A DNA stretch of 64,000 nucleotides from Clostridia bacterium. Its GTDB lineage: Bacteria; Bacillota; Clostridia; Oscillospirales; Acutalibacteraceae. Location of the stretch: assembly GCA_017516485.1 (NCBI GenBank), contig JAFXCH010000013.1, positions 1 through 64,000 on the forward strand. The letters run 5' to 3'. The position numbers and the translations under genes were made by a program. The notes under the pieces were generated by a model. That model had not been told where the DNA came from and did no database searches. It saw nothing but the letters and a program-made list of their open reading frames with translations. Shown here one piece after another: positions 16,861 to 25,168 of the stretch (position 1 is its first letter; every line of letters starts with the position of its first letter).

Positions 16861-17976
16861 ATGATTAGAGGAAATGAAGTTCTCGCGATTATCCATTCAA
16901 ATGCTTACGATGAGGTTATTCCCGAACTTACCAATATGCGTACAATGGGCTCTGTACCCTTCGGCGGCAGATATCGCCTTATAGATTTCACACTTTCAAA
17001 CCTTGTCAATGCAGGTATCAGCAAGGTTGGTGTTATTACCAAGAGCAACTACCAATCACTTATGGACCACCTCGGCACAGGTAAGCCGTGGGACCTTTCC
17101 CGTAAGCGCAGCGGTATGTATCTTCTTCCGCCTTTCGGTTTTGCCGAGACAGGTACATTCGACAACCGCATTGAATCACTCAAGGGCAATATGCACTTCA
17201 TCAGCCGCTCTAAAGAAGAATATGTGCTGATTGCAGACTGTAACGTTGTTACAAATTTCAGTATTGATGAGCTTATGAAGTTCCACGAGAAGTCAAATGC
17301 TGATATCAGTGTTGTATGCAAGCGCGGCAAGACACCCGCACTCTCTAACCTTATGACCTACGAAATAGGCGAAGATTCAAGAGTAAACTCAATTGCAGTA
17401 GGCGTACCTTCTGACGATGCGGATTATTCGCTCAATATCTTCTTTATGAAGAAGGCTCTGCTTGAGAGACTTATCAACGAAGCATACGCAATGCATAAGA
17501 CAAGTATCGGTATGGATGTTTTCCAGGCAAACGTCAAAAATCTTCGTATCTGCGCTATGAGAACAGATGATTTTGTTGTTTCAATCGACTCTCTTGCTAC
17601 CTACTACAGTGCAAATATGATGCTTCTTGACAGTGCAAACAGAAACAGCCTTTTCAATAAAAACCGTCCCGTTTACACAAAGGTTCGTGACGATATGCCT
17701 GCTCTCTACGCTATCGACAGCTCTGTTACAAACAGCCTTGTTTCCGACGGCTGTGAAATCAAGGGTGAAGTTGACAGAAGCGTACTTGGCAGAAGCGTTA
17801 AGGTTGAAAAGGGTGCAGTTGTCAAAAACTGCGTAATTATGCAGGATTGCTTCATCGGTGCAGGTGCACATATCGAAAACGTAATTTTCGATAAAGATGT
17901 TGTTATAAAGCCCGGCAAGACTCTTGTCGGTGCAGACGACTTCCCGATTTATGTCGGCAAGAGAATCGTAATCTAA
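16861..17976 (+). CDS. glgD: GlgD, regulatory/non-catalytic ADP-glucose pyrophosphorylase subunit
   Basis: A 371-residue GlgC homologue. It keeps the sugar-binding FGGRYRLIDFTLSNLVN block and the C-terminal beta-helix (SVTNSLVSDGCEIKG...), but the N-terminus (VLAIIHSNAYDEVIPELT) lacks the GGxGxRL nucleotide loop of active subunits. This is the expected state of Firmicutes GlgD, which assembles with GlgC and raises its activity. A GAGGAG site precedes the ATG. It belongs to the glgC-glgD-glgA run. Confidence 0.94.
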   Translation: MIRGNEVLAIIHSNAYDEVIPELTNMRTMGSVPFGGRYRLIDFTLSNLVNAGISKVGVITKSNYQSLMDHLGTGKPWDLSRKRSGMYLLPPFGFAETGTFDNRIESLKGNMHFISRSKEEYVLIADCNVVTNFSIDELMKFHEKSNADISVVCKRGKTPALSNLMTYEIGEDSRVNSIAVGVPSDDADYSLNIFFMKKALLERLINEAYAMHKTSIGMDVFQANVKNLRICAMRTDDFVVSIDSLATYYSANMMLLDSANRNSLFNKNRPVYTKVRDDMPALYAIDSSVTNSLVSDGCEIKGEVDRSVLGRSVKVEKGAVVKNCVIMQDCFIGAGAHIENVIFDKDVVIKPGKTLVGADDFPIYVGKRIVI

Positions 17977-18008
17977 ACTATTAACCGTTTTCTTAAGGAG
18001 AGACAGAT

Positions 18009-19433
18009 ATGAAAGTTTTATATGCTGCCAGTGAGGCACTCCCCTTTATTGCCAGCGGCGGACTTGCAGATGTTGCAGGCTCACTTCCGCAGGCACTGCG
18101 TAAAAGACTTATAGGTGCACGTGTCGTTATGCCGCTCTATGACACAATCCGTCAGGAGCTTAAGGACACGATGACGTTTATTACTCACATTTCCGTGCCC
18201 GTTGCATGGCGCAGACAGTACTGCGGTATCTTTGAGGCACGCCATAACGGTGTTATTTACTATCTTCTCGATAACCAGTACTATTTCAAGCGTGACCGCA
18301 TCTACGGCCATTATGACGATGCTGAGAGATTTGCTTTCTTTGCTCGTGCAGTGCTTGAAATAATTCCGCACATCGGCTTCAAGCCCGACATTATTCACTG
18401 TAATGACTGGCAGACAGCGATGACTCCCGTATACTACTCCACAATGTATGCCGACCAGCCCGGTTGGGAGAATATCAAGACCGTATTCACAATCCATAAC
18501 ATCCAGTATCAGGGTGTTTACGGTATGGAGCTTATCGGCGATGTTCTCGGTATGCAGCCCGGCACAGAGCATATTGTTGAGTACAACGGTTGTGTAAACC
18601 TTATGAAGGGTGCGATTGAAACAGCTAACGTTGTTACAACCGTCAGCCCCTCTTATGCAAACGAGATTCTCGACCCGTGGTTCAGTCACGGTCTCGATAA
18701 CATCCTTGCACAGAGAAGATTTAAGCTGTCGGGTATACTCAACGGTATCGACGTTGAAAACTACAACCCCGAAACTGATAAGGATATTTTTGCAAATTAC
18801 AACTCAGAGGATTTCTCCGCAAAGAAGATTAACAAGGCTGAGCTTCAGAAGATGTTCAATCTTCCTGTTAAAGAGCGTACACCCGTTGTCGGCCTCGTAA
18901 CACGTCTTGTATCACATAAGGGTCTTGACCTTATCAAGGTTATTCTCGACGAGCTTCTTGCTACAACCGATATTCAGTTTGTAGTCCTCGGCTCAGGTGA
19001 TTGGCAGTATGAGGAATTCTTTAAGGAGATGGCTGCAAGATATCCCGAGCAGCTTGGTCTGCGTATAGGCTTTGTGCCTGACCTTGCCCGCAAAATTTAT
19101 GCAGGTGCTGATATCTTCCTTATGCCTTCCAAGAGTGAGCCTTGCGGTCTTTCGCAGATGGTTGCTCTTCGCTACGGCACAATTCCGATTGTCCGTGAAA
19201 CAGGCGGCCTTAAAGATACAATAACAGACAGCGGCGATAATGAGGGTAACGGCTTTACATTCGCACGCTATAATGCACACGATATGCTTCACTCTATCCG
19301 CCGTGCAGTTGAAGGCTACCAAAATGAGGAAGGCTGGAATATCCTTGTAAAGAGAGCTATGGAGTGCAATAACAGCTGGAATCGCTCGGCTAATGAGTAT
19401 ATCAGACTTTATAAAAATGTTCTTAAAGGCTAA
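18009..19433 (+). CDS. glgA: Glycogen synthase (GT5)
   Basis: A 474-residue GT5 enzyme that extends alpha-1,4-glucan from ADP-glucose. The N-terminal loop reads FIASGGLADVAGSLP, followed by HCNDWQTAM, FTIHNIQYQG, GILNGIDVENYNP and the C-terminal FLMPSKSEPCGLSQMVALRYG. One oddity: at residue 15, where the E. coli enzyme has Lys in the K-x-G-G-L donor motif, this protein has Ala (bases 18051-18053). The rest of the site looks intact and some clostridial homologues may vary here. AAGGAGA lies before the ATG. It is the last gene of the glycogen cluster. Confidence 0.95.
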   Translation: MKVLYAASEALPFIASGGLADVAGSLPQALRKRLIGARVVMPLYDTIRQELKDTMTFITHISVPVAWRRQYCGIFEARHNGVIYYLLDNQYYFKRDRIYGHYDDAERFAFFARAVLEIIPHIGFKPDIIHCNDWQTAMTPVYYSTMYADQPGWENIKTVFTIHNIQYQGVYGMELIGDVLGMQPGTEHIVEYNGCVNLMKGAIETANVVTTVSPSYANEILDPWFSHGLDNILAQRRFKLSGILNGIDVENYNPETDKDIFANYNSEDFSAKKINKAELQKMFNLPVKERTPVVGLVTRLVSHKGLDLIKVILDELLATTDIQFVVLGSGDWQYEEFFKEMAARYPEQLGLRIGFVPDLARKIYAGADIFLMPSKSEPCGLSQMVALRYGTIPIVRETGGLKDTITDSGDNEGNGFTFARYNAHDMLHSIRRAVEGYQNEEGWNILVKRAMECNNSWNRSANEYIRLYKNVLKG

Positions 19434-19446
19434 TGATAAATAAAAA

Positions 19447-19476
19447 ACCGACAGGCGGAGAAATCCGTCTGTCGGT
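19447..19476 (-). terminator. Terminator at the end of the XRE gene
   Basis: ACCGACAGGCGGA (19447-19459) pairs with TCCGTCTGTCGGT (19464-19476) around a GAAA loop with one mismatch. The T-run follows on the minus strand; on the plus strand it may still stop glgA transcription. Confidence 0.75.
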
Positions 19477-19495
19477 AAAACAGCATAATTAAGAT

Positions 19496-20134
19496 TTATT
19501 CTTCTTTGTTATCGTAGCTTGTTGCTATTTTGATAACGTAGTCCTCGACAGCTGTGACAAGGGTATTTGCAAAGGGCGGAAGCTTATCGTTGCGGATTTT
19601 GGCTGCAGGCAAGGTTTTTTCGTTATAGAAAAGACCCTGATAAACGGCATCCACAAAATTCTGGAACATCTTGTCATTCCATCTGATAGGTACATCAACA
19701 CAGTCCGGTGTAAATCTGCCGGCAGATATGCTTGATACCATAATTTTGTATTCGGATATTGCGGCACCCCACAGCAGCTTGTCTCCAAGCTTTGAGTCCA
19801 TAGTGCTGAAACGCTCGGCAAATGCACTCAGGCACAGCAGTATTGTGCTGATATCAAGCTTACTGTTTTCATCATGGTACAGTGTTTTGCCGTATTCACC
19901 GAGAAGTGCGTTGTATGTGCCGTATTTGCTGTCTTCTTTGCCGAGCAGATAGTCGGTAGTAACACCGAAGTATTCGGCACAGCGTACAACAAACTCAAGT
20001 CCGCACTCTCGCACGCCTTTTTCATAGTGGGAGAGAAGAGCCTGAGAAACGCCGAGACTCATAGCTACTTCTTTTTGGCTAAGCCCGCGTTCCTTACGCA
20101 AAGCAGTAATTCTGGTTGAAAAAGCAATTGCCAT
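19496..20134 (-). CDS. XRE-family transcriptional regulator
   Basis: A 212-residue protein with an N-terminal HTH_XRE domain (RITALRKERGLSQKEVAMSLGVSQALLSHYEKG..., residues about 7-62), then YFGVTTDYLLGKED. The long C-terminal part (about 140 residues, helical) matches no domain I recognise and may sense a ligand or mediate dimerisation. A near-consensus promoter lies upstream, with an inverted repeat just downstream of its -10, suggesting autoregulation. It is divergent from the 20225-24845 operon and convergent with glgA, so either neighbour could be a target. Confidence 0.83.
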   Translation of the reverse strand: MAIAFSTRITALRKERGLSQKEVAMSLGVSQALLSHYEKGVRECGLEFVVRCAEYFGVTTDYLLGKEDSKYGTYNALLGEYGKTLYHDENSKLDISTILLCLSAFAERFSTMDSKLGDKLLWGAAISEYKIMVSSISAGRFTPDCVDVPIRWNDKMFQNFVDAVYQGLFYNEKTLPAAKIRNDKLPPFANTLVTAVEDYVIKIATSYDNKEE

Positions 20135-20166
20135 AACTTACCTCTGTACAATAATAATATACAGAG

Positions 20167-20195
20167 AGTATAACAAAAGATTTGACAAAAGTCAA
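20167..20195 (-). promoter_or_regulatory. XRE gene promoter with flanking inverted repeats
   Basis: On the minus strand TTGACT (20190-20195), 17-base spacer, TATACT (20167-20172). TTGAC (20182-20186) and GTCAA (20191-20195) form an inverted repeat at the -35. CTCTGT (20143-20148) and ACAGAG (20161-20166) form another between the -10 and the start codon. Plausible autoregulatory operators shared with the divergent operon. Confidence 0.6.
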
Positions 20196-20224
20196 CAGCA
20201 TAAAAAATTTTTCCGGAGATTAAT

Positions 20225-20968
20225 ATGAAAAGCTACAAAATTCATCTGATTCGCAATGCTCTTACGCAGGAAAACCTCGACGGCCGTTACCTAGGTCATA
20301 CGGATTCACCGCTGTGTGAGCAGGGTATAGCGCAGCTCAACGAGCTGGTAAGCGGATACAAATATCCCTCTGCTCAGGTCGTTTTCAGCAGTCCTTTAAG
20401 GCGTTGCACAGATACGGCACACGCAATCTATCCTGACAAAGAGATTGTGCCGATGGAATCACTTATAGAGTATAATTTCGGCGAGTTTGACGGAAAAACC
20501 GCAGAAGAGCTGGAAAAGCATACCCTTTTTCCTCGCTGGCTTGCAGGTGAAGAAGGTGTTGACCCACCTTTCGGAGAGAGTAACGCTGACTTTGCCAAAC
20601 GTATCTGTGAAGGTTTTGAAGGCATAGTCGACGGTATGCTCAAATCGGGCGTCGAATCGGTTGCAGTAGTAACTCATGGCGGAATTATCGGTGTGCTGAT
20701 GTCTCGTTACGCAATTCCCGAGGCAAGTCCGCACGAGTGGCTTACCCCAAGTAGTTGTGGATATACACTGCGTATAACACCATCTCTATGGATGACGGGT
20801 AAGAAGCTCGAAGCTGTGTGCGAAATACCTGAGGAGGAGCACAGTTTTGATTATGAGCGTGCACTCTGGGGTCAGGAGCCGTATGACGAAAAAGACCTTG
20901 ATAAATATTTTGAAGGGCTTCTTGATGAGCTGTATAACGGCGAAGACATCGATGATGATGAATTTTGA
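20225..20968 (+). CDS. Histidine-phosphatase-fold protein lacking the catalytic histidine
   Basis: A 247-residue phosphoglycerate-mutase-like protein. Secondary motifs are present: GRYLGHTDSPLCEQG, FSSPLRRCTDTA, EYNFGEFDGKT and the late His in VVTHGGIIGVLM. The first motif, normally R-H-G with the phospho-accepting His, reads LIRNALT here: codon 11 is AAT (20255-20257) where CAT would be expected. Without that His the usual phosphohistidine chemistry should fail, so this may be a pseudo-enzyme or regulatory protein. A C-terminal acidic tail (NGEDIDDDEF) is unusual. It precedes the GPH transporter by 29 bases. Confidence 0.82.
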   Translation: MKSYKIHLIRNALTQENLDGRYLGHTDSPLCEQGIAQLNELVSGYKYPSAQVVFSSPLRRCTDTAHAIYPDKEIVPMESLIEYNFGEFDGKTAEELEKHTLFPRWLAGEEGVDPPFGESNADFAKRICEGFEGIVDGMLKSGVESVAVVTHGGIIGVLMSRYAIPEASPHEWLTPSSCGYTLRITPSLWMTGKKLEAVCEIPEEEHSFDYERALWGQEPYDEKDLDKYFEGLLDELYNGEDIDDDEF

Positions 20969-20997
20969 TAAATAAAAAACTTTGGTAGGTGTGAAAA

Positions 20998-23520
20998 ATG
21001 TCATTTATAAATAAGGGTGTCGGGATGGTGAAGGAGACTGTCGGTAAGGTACGTACTTACTGGAAAACTCCGCCGCTCGGCAACTATATGAACTTTAAAG
21101 AAATTGCTGCTTACTCGGGCGGTGGTATCGGCGCATATATGATTATCACGCTCGGTACAGCCTGCTTGCTCGGTACGGGTAATACTCTGCTTACGAGCAC
21201 ACTCGGTATAGACTATACCGATATGTACGTAATGTATGTTATCGCAGTACTTGCAAACATACCGCTTACAGGAATAAGAGCAAATATTATCGACAACACA
21301 AGAAGTAAGGCGGGTAAATACCGTCCGTACATTGTTACCATGGCCCTTCCTGCGGCTATAATATGTAACCTTATGGTGTGGTTCCCATACAACAAGCTCG
21401 ATTCGCTGCTTGGTGACGGTATGATATTCGGCGAAACAAGAGGATATGTGGCAAAGTGTGCAATTGTATTGCTCCTTAATTTACTGCTTCATTTCTTCTA
21501 CTACTTCTTCTACGATGCTTATGAGAATCTTATTCACGTTCTCTCTCCCAATACATACGAGCGTACATACGTTTCATCGGTCAAGAGCATTGTTTATTCT
21601 TTTGCTCCTACCGTTGTAAATCTTTTCACACCAATTATCGCGTCTTCACTTTTCAAGACAAATACTACCGATATTCGTGTATACCGCTTCCTTTATCCGA
21701 TTCTTACGGTCGGCGGTATACTGCTCTGTATCGTAGTTTATAAGCACACTGAAGAGAAAATCGTTCAGGCGAGAACTCACGTTGTTCAGATCAAGCTTCT
21801 CGATGCACTCAAGGCAGTTGCAAAAAATAAGTATTTCTGGATTATTTCTCTTGCAGGCTGGATCGGCTTCCTTGAATCCGCATACTCAAACGTACTTTAT
21901 TGGCTCTATAACTACGGCGGTGTATGCTCGGGTAATACATACGGTCTGCTTTATACGATTTACGGTAATGCCTCTTTGTGGGGTATGCTTCTGGCTCCGT
22001 TCTGCGTACGTAAATGGGGCAAGAAGGCAGTTCTTGTTGTAACGAATATTTTTAACATTATTTTTATTCTTCTGATGTTGCCGTTCCTCAATGAGCTTAA
22101 CGGTGCTACTACAATATGGCTCATAATGGGCTGCCTGTGGTTCAATGCTCTTATGGGTTCGTTTATGCGTATTCTCAACCCTGCAATTCAGGCAGATATC
22201 CGCGACTATCAGCAGTATAAGACAGGTGAGCGAATTGACGGTACATTTGCTGCAGTCGGTACAATAGGTACTATTATAACTCTTGCAACGTCCTCTGTTA
22301 TTCCTCAGATTTACAAAAACGGCGGCCTTACAAAAGAGAACGCTAAACTTGTCACTTCACGTCCCGAAATCCTTAACAGAATGCTTGGTGACGGTAAAAC
22401 TGTCGGCGAGATTCTTAAGGAGCAGTTTGCTCAGGGCCAGGATAACTACAGCAATGCAAACTCCGCACTATATGACCCGGATATTCTTCTGAGCCTTCTC
22501 AAGGTGCTCGTTATAGTTTCTGCTGTCGGTGCAGCGATGAATGTTATACCGTACCTTTGGTACGATTTCAACGAGAAAAAGCAGAAGTCCGTTATCCGTG
22601 TGCTTAAAATCCGCAGTATGTTTGAGGATTACGGCAACGGTGTACTTGATGACGGTAACCTTGTTGAAGCTGTCGACATTATCCGTACTTCACGCGATAT
22701 GCAGGACAAGACTCCCAAGGCCGTCGATAAGAAGTCCTGGAAATCCATAAAGGATAAGGCAGAGAAGAAAGCCGCAAAGAAGGCATATCTTGCAGATGTT
22801 GACTATAATAACGAGATTGAAATTGCAAAGTTTGTTTGCGAAGAGCTTGACAAATTCTCAGGCGAAGAGTTCAAGTTCAGAGTTATGAAGAGCCGTGAGA
22901 TTTACGATGCGGGTCTTGATAAACTCAGAACCGCCGATAAGGATGCACTTAAAGAAGAGCTGAATGAGGCAAAGGCTATGAGCGGCGAAAAGGCTGTACG
23001 CAAGGCTGCTGTTGAAATTGCAAAGAGCAGGATTACCGCTCTGAAGTATGCCAACAAGTACTATCCGCAGGGTACGGCTTTTGTTCAGCCGGATTTTGCT
23101 GAGCTTGAGAAAAAATATGAGAAGCTCGATAAGCTCGAGGCAGAGCTTAAGGCTCTCAATGAGTCTGTAAAAGCAATCAAAAAGAGCGGCGATACAAATG
23201 CACTTGCAAAAACCAAATCTGAGATAAAGGGCTTGCAGGCAAAGGTCAAGGCTCTCAATGCTGAAACAAAGGCAATGAGTGCTGAGTTTGCAAAGTTCAA
23301 CCGTGCGGCTAAGCCGTATCTTGATGCAAGAAAACTTCTCACTCAGGCAGAAAATTACACTCATTATGACGAGATTTCCGAAACCTACGATATAGCAAAG
23401 GTTCGTCACGAAGAGGCTGTTAGATTAGCCGCAGAAGAGAAGGCTGCAAAAGAAGCTGCCGAAAAGGCACACGCAGCCGAAATTCGTGCACAGCGTAAGG
23501 CCGCTAAAGCAAAGAAATAA
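20998..23520 (+). CDS. GPH/MFS sugar transporter with long C-terminal coiled-coil tail
   Basis: An 840-residue protein. Residues about 30-525 hold about 12 membrane segments of the glycoside-pentoside-hexuronide:cation symporter type (GGGIGAYMIITLGTACLLG, RSKAGKYRPYIVTMALP, FNALMGSFMRILNPAIQADI). Typical family members end near residue 450-500. Here residues about 530-840 add a highly charged, Lys/Glu/Ala-rich cytosolic tail with heptad-like stretches (LEKKYEKLDKLEAELKALNE), predicted coiled coil, ending in KRKAAKAKK-like basic sequence. The substrate is unknown. It sits between the phosphatase-like gene and the metallophosphoesterase, probably in one operon. Confidence 0.85.
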   Translation: MSFINKGVGMVKETVGKVRTYWKTPPLGNYMNFKEIAAYSGGGIGAYMIITLGTACLLGTGNTLLTSTLGIDYTDMYVMYVIAVLANIPLTGIRANIIDNTRSKAGKYRPYIVTMALPAAIICNLMVWFPYNKLDSLLGDGMIFGETRGYVAKCAIVLLLNLLLHFFYYFFYDAYENLIHVLSPNTYERTYVSSVKSIVYSFAPTVVNLFTPIIASSLFKTNTTDIRVYRFLYPILTVGGILLCIVVYKHTEEKIVQARTHVVQIKLLDALKAVAKNKYFWIISLAGWIGFLESAYSNVLYWLYNYGGVCSGNTYGLLYTIYGNASLWGMLLAPFCVRKWGKKAVLVVTNIFNIIFILLMLPFLNELNGATTIWLIMGCLWFNALMGSFMRILNPAIQADIRDYQQYKTGERIDGTFAAVGTIGTIITLATSSVIPQIYKNGGLTKENAKLVTSRPEILNRMLGDGKTVGEILKEQFAQGQDNYSNANSALYDPDILLSLLKVLVIVSAVGAAMNVIPYLWYDFNEKKQKSVIRVLKIRSMFEDYGNGVLDDGNLVEAVDIIRTSRDMQDKTPKAVDKKSWKSIKDKAEKKAAKKAYLADVDYNNEIEIAKFVCEELDKFSGEEFKFRVMKSREIYDAGLDKLRTADKDALKEELNEAKAMSGEKAVRKAAVEIAKSRITALKYANKYYPQGTAFVQPDFAELEKKYEKLDKLEAELKALNESVKAIKKSGDTNALAKTKSEIKGLQAKVKALNAETKAMSAEFAKFNRAAKPYLDARKLLTQAENYTHYDEISETYDIAKVRHEEAVRLAAEEKAAKEAAEKAHAAEIRAQRKAAKAKK

Positions 23521-23528
23521 TTAAAAAA

Positions 23529-23556
23529 GAAAGGCTGCTTACCGTAGTAGCCTTTC
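23529..23556 (+). terminator. Hairpin between transporter and phosphoesterase genes
   Basis: GAAAGGCT (23529-23536) pairs with AGCCTTTC (23549-23556). There is no T-run after it on the plus strand, so it may be a partial terminator or an mRNA-stability hairpin. Confidence 0.45.
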
Positions 23557-23576
23557 ATAAATGAAAGAGGATAAAT

Positions 23577-24845
23577 ATGAGTAGCATAGTAGCATTTTTA
23601 ATGTCAATTCTGACCTTTTTTGCTTCAATCACATCACTCTTTGTTTCTCCTGAAGCACCTGAGGATACAGGCGAATTTACACCCGTTATGCGTTTTATAA
23701 TCAGCAGTGACTCTCACGTTGCAACAGTCGGTGATACCCAGACAACACGAATTGAAGAAATGATCAAGCTTGGCTATGAAATAGCTGAAAACGACGAGGA
23801 ATACAATAAGCTCGATGCTGTGCTTATGGCAGGTGACCTTACTGATGACGGTACAAAGCTCGGCTTTGCAAGCTTTAAGGCTGCACAGGATGCAGTGCTT
23901 AAAGACGGCACAAAGGCACTCTCGGTTATTGCAAAGTCTCACGACAGCAGCTCTATGGGTAACGCTGCCGCAGGCGAATACTTTACAGAAATAACAGGTC
24001 AGCCTACCGATTTCCACGAGGTTATCAACGGATTCCACTTTATCGGTCTCTCTGTTTCTTCAATCGATGGCGACCATTACAGCGAGTATCAGAGAGAATG
24101 GCTTGTTGAGCAGCTCAATGAGGCTGTCAAGGATGACCCGTTCAAGCCGATATTTGTCATTCATCACGAGCACGTTTCAAACACTGTTTACGGCAGCTCC
24201 GATTTCGATGGTTGGGGCGTAGACTATTTTGCTGATATTTTCAAGCGTTATCCTCAGATTGTTCACTTCTCCGGTCACTCTCACTACCCGATTAATGACC
24301 CCCGTTCAATCTGGCAGGGCGAGTATACAGCACTCGGCACAGGCGGTCTTTACTATGTTGAGCTGACGGTTGACGATGAGCGTACGGTACATCCGCAGGG
24401 ACACAAGAAAGTGGCAAGCTTCTGGGTTGTAGAGGTTGATGCAAACAACCGCATCCGTTTCAGAGCAGTTGACCTCACTGCAGAGGAATACCTTGTCGAG
24501 TATAATCTCTCAAGCCCGTTTGAACGCAAGTATTTACCTATTCAGCAGTTTGCAAGCTCAAAAGCACCTGAATTCAAGGATGGTACAGCTCTTAAGGTAA
24601 AGGGTAACAAGGTTACATTTGATGCTGCAGAGTCAAAGGACGGTATGCCGATATTCATCTACAGAGCATATGCAGTAGATGCAGACGGAAACAGGATTCC
24701 TGTCGGTAAAACTCTTGCAGAATATTATAATTACAATGTGCCCGATACAGTTACAATCAAGCTTGAAAATCTGCCTGAAGGTGATTATACAATTGAGGTG
24801 GTTGCAGAAAATTGCTATGGTATGCAGTCTGCACCGATTAAATAA
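23577..24845 (+). CDS. Exported calcineurin-like metallophosphoesterase
   Basis: A 422-residue protein with a hydrophobic N-terminus (VAFLMSILTFFASITSLFV), likely an export signal or anchor. Metallophosphatase motifs appear in order: FIISSDSHV, MAGDLTDDG, KSHDSSS in place of the usual GNHD/E, VIHHEHV and FSGHSHYP, giving the two-metal site. A C-terminal beta-sandwich (residues about 335-420, ...DGMPIFIYRAYAVDADG) resembles an Ig/FN3-like module. It probably hydrolyses phosphoesters outside the membrane; the substrate is unknown. GAAAGAGG precedes the ATG. It is the last gene of the 20225-24845 run, followed by a strong terminator. Confidence 0.85.
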   Translation: MSSIVAFLMSILTFFASITSLFVSPEAPEDTGEFTPVMRFIISSDSHVATVGDTQTTRIEEMIKLGYEIAENDEEYNKLDAVLMAGDLTDDGTKLGFASFKAAQDAVLKDGTKALSVIAKSHDSSSMGNAAAGEYFTEITGQPTDFHEVINGFHFIGLSVSSIDGDHYSEYQREWLVEQLNEAVKDDPFKPIFVIHHEHVSNTVYGSSDFDGWGVDYFADIFKRYPQIVHFSGHSHYPINDPRSIWQGEYTALGTGGLYYVELTVDDERTVHPQGHKKVASFWVVEVDANNRIRFRAVDLTAEEYLVEYNLSSPFERKYLPIQQFASSKAPEFKDGTALKVKGNKVTFDAAESKDGMPIFIYRAYAVDADGNRIPVGKTLAEYYNYNVPDTVTIKLENLPEGDYTIEVVAENCYGMQSAPIK

Positions 24846-24861
24846 GCCTGAATAAAAAATT

Positions 24862-24903
24862 AAACGGAAGATGCTTCGTGTGAAGTGTCTTCCGTTTTTT
24901 GTA
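24862..24903 (+). terminator. Intrinsic terminator after the phosphoesterase gene
   Basis: AAACGGAAGA (24862-24871) pairs with TCTTCCGTTT (24888-24897), with further pairing inside, followed by a T-run. Confidence 0.85.
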
Positions 24904-24910
24904 ATATTCT

Positions 24911-25168
24911 CGCACCGAAAGGTGCATATCGTGTTGCGAAGCAACATATCGCATTTTTAATATATCGCAAATCCGAAAGGATTTATATCGCATAAAAGCA
25001 CGGAGTGATTTTACTCTTTTGACGATATGTGACCTTGCGGTCACGCAATATATTTTGCCTTGCGGCAAAATTCGATATAACCTCACTGTAGTTCGGTTGT
25101 GATATGATATAAATCTCGGCAGAGATTTATATCGCTACATAAAATTTGTCTTTGACAAATTTTATGTA
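24911..25168. repeat. Array of small hairpins joined by ATATCG/CGATAT
   Basis: This gene-free stretch holds at least seven perfect stem-loops, each with a different stem: 24912-24925 (GCACC-GAAA-GGTGC), 24932-24946, 24969-24984, 25029-25044, 25053-25070, 25106-25133 (12-bp stem) and 25136-25168 (15-bp stem, TTT loop), plus two decayed ones near 25003-25016 and 25081-25102. ATATCG follows the first hairpins (24926, 24946, 24962, 24985) and CGATAT appears at 25023 and 25073, so the joiner inverts partway. Loops are mostly GAAA, TTGC or GAA. The last hairpin overlaps the comF stop and may act as its terminator. I know no named element of this design. Confidence 0.7.

Noticed and set aside
20255..20257. 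Normal phosphoglycerate mutase activity for the 20225-20968 protein
   Set aside because: The phospho-accepting His is Asn in this sequence, so I did not assign an enzymatic reaction.
24911..25168. CRISPR array
   Set aside because: The constant part is only six bases and the varied parts are self-complementary hairpins; no cas genes are near.
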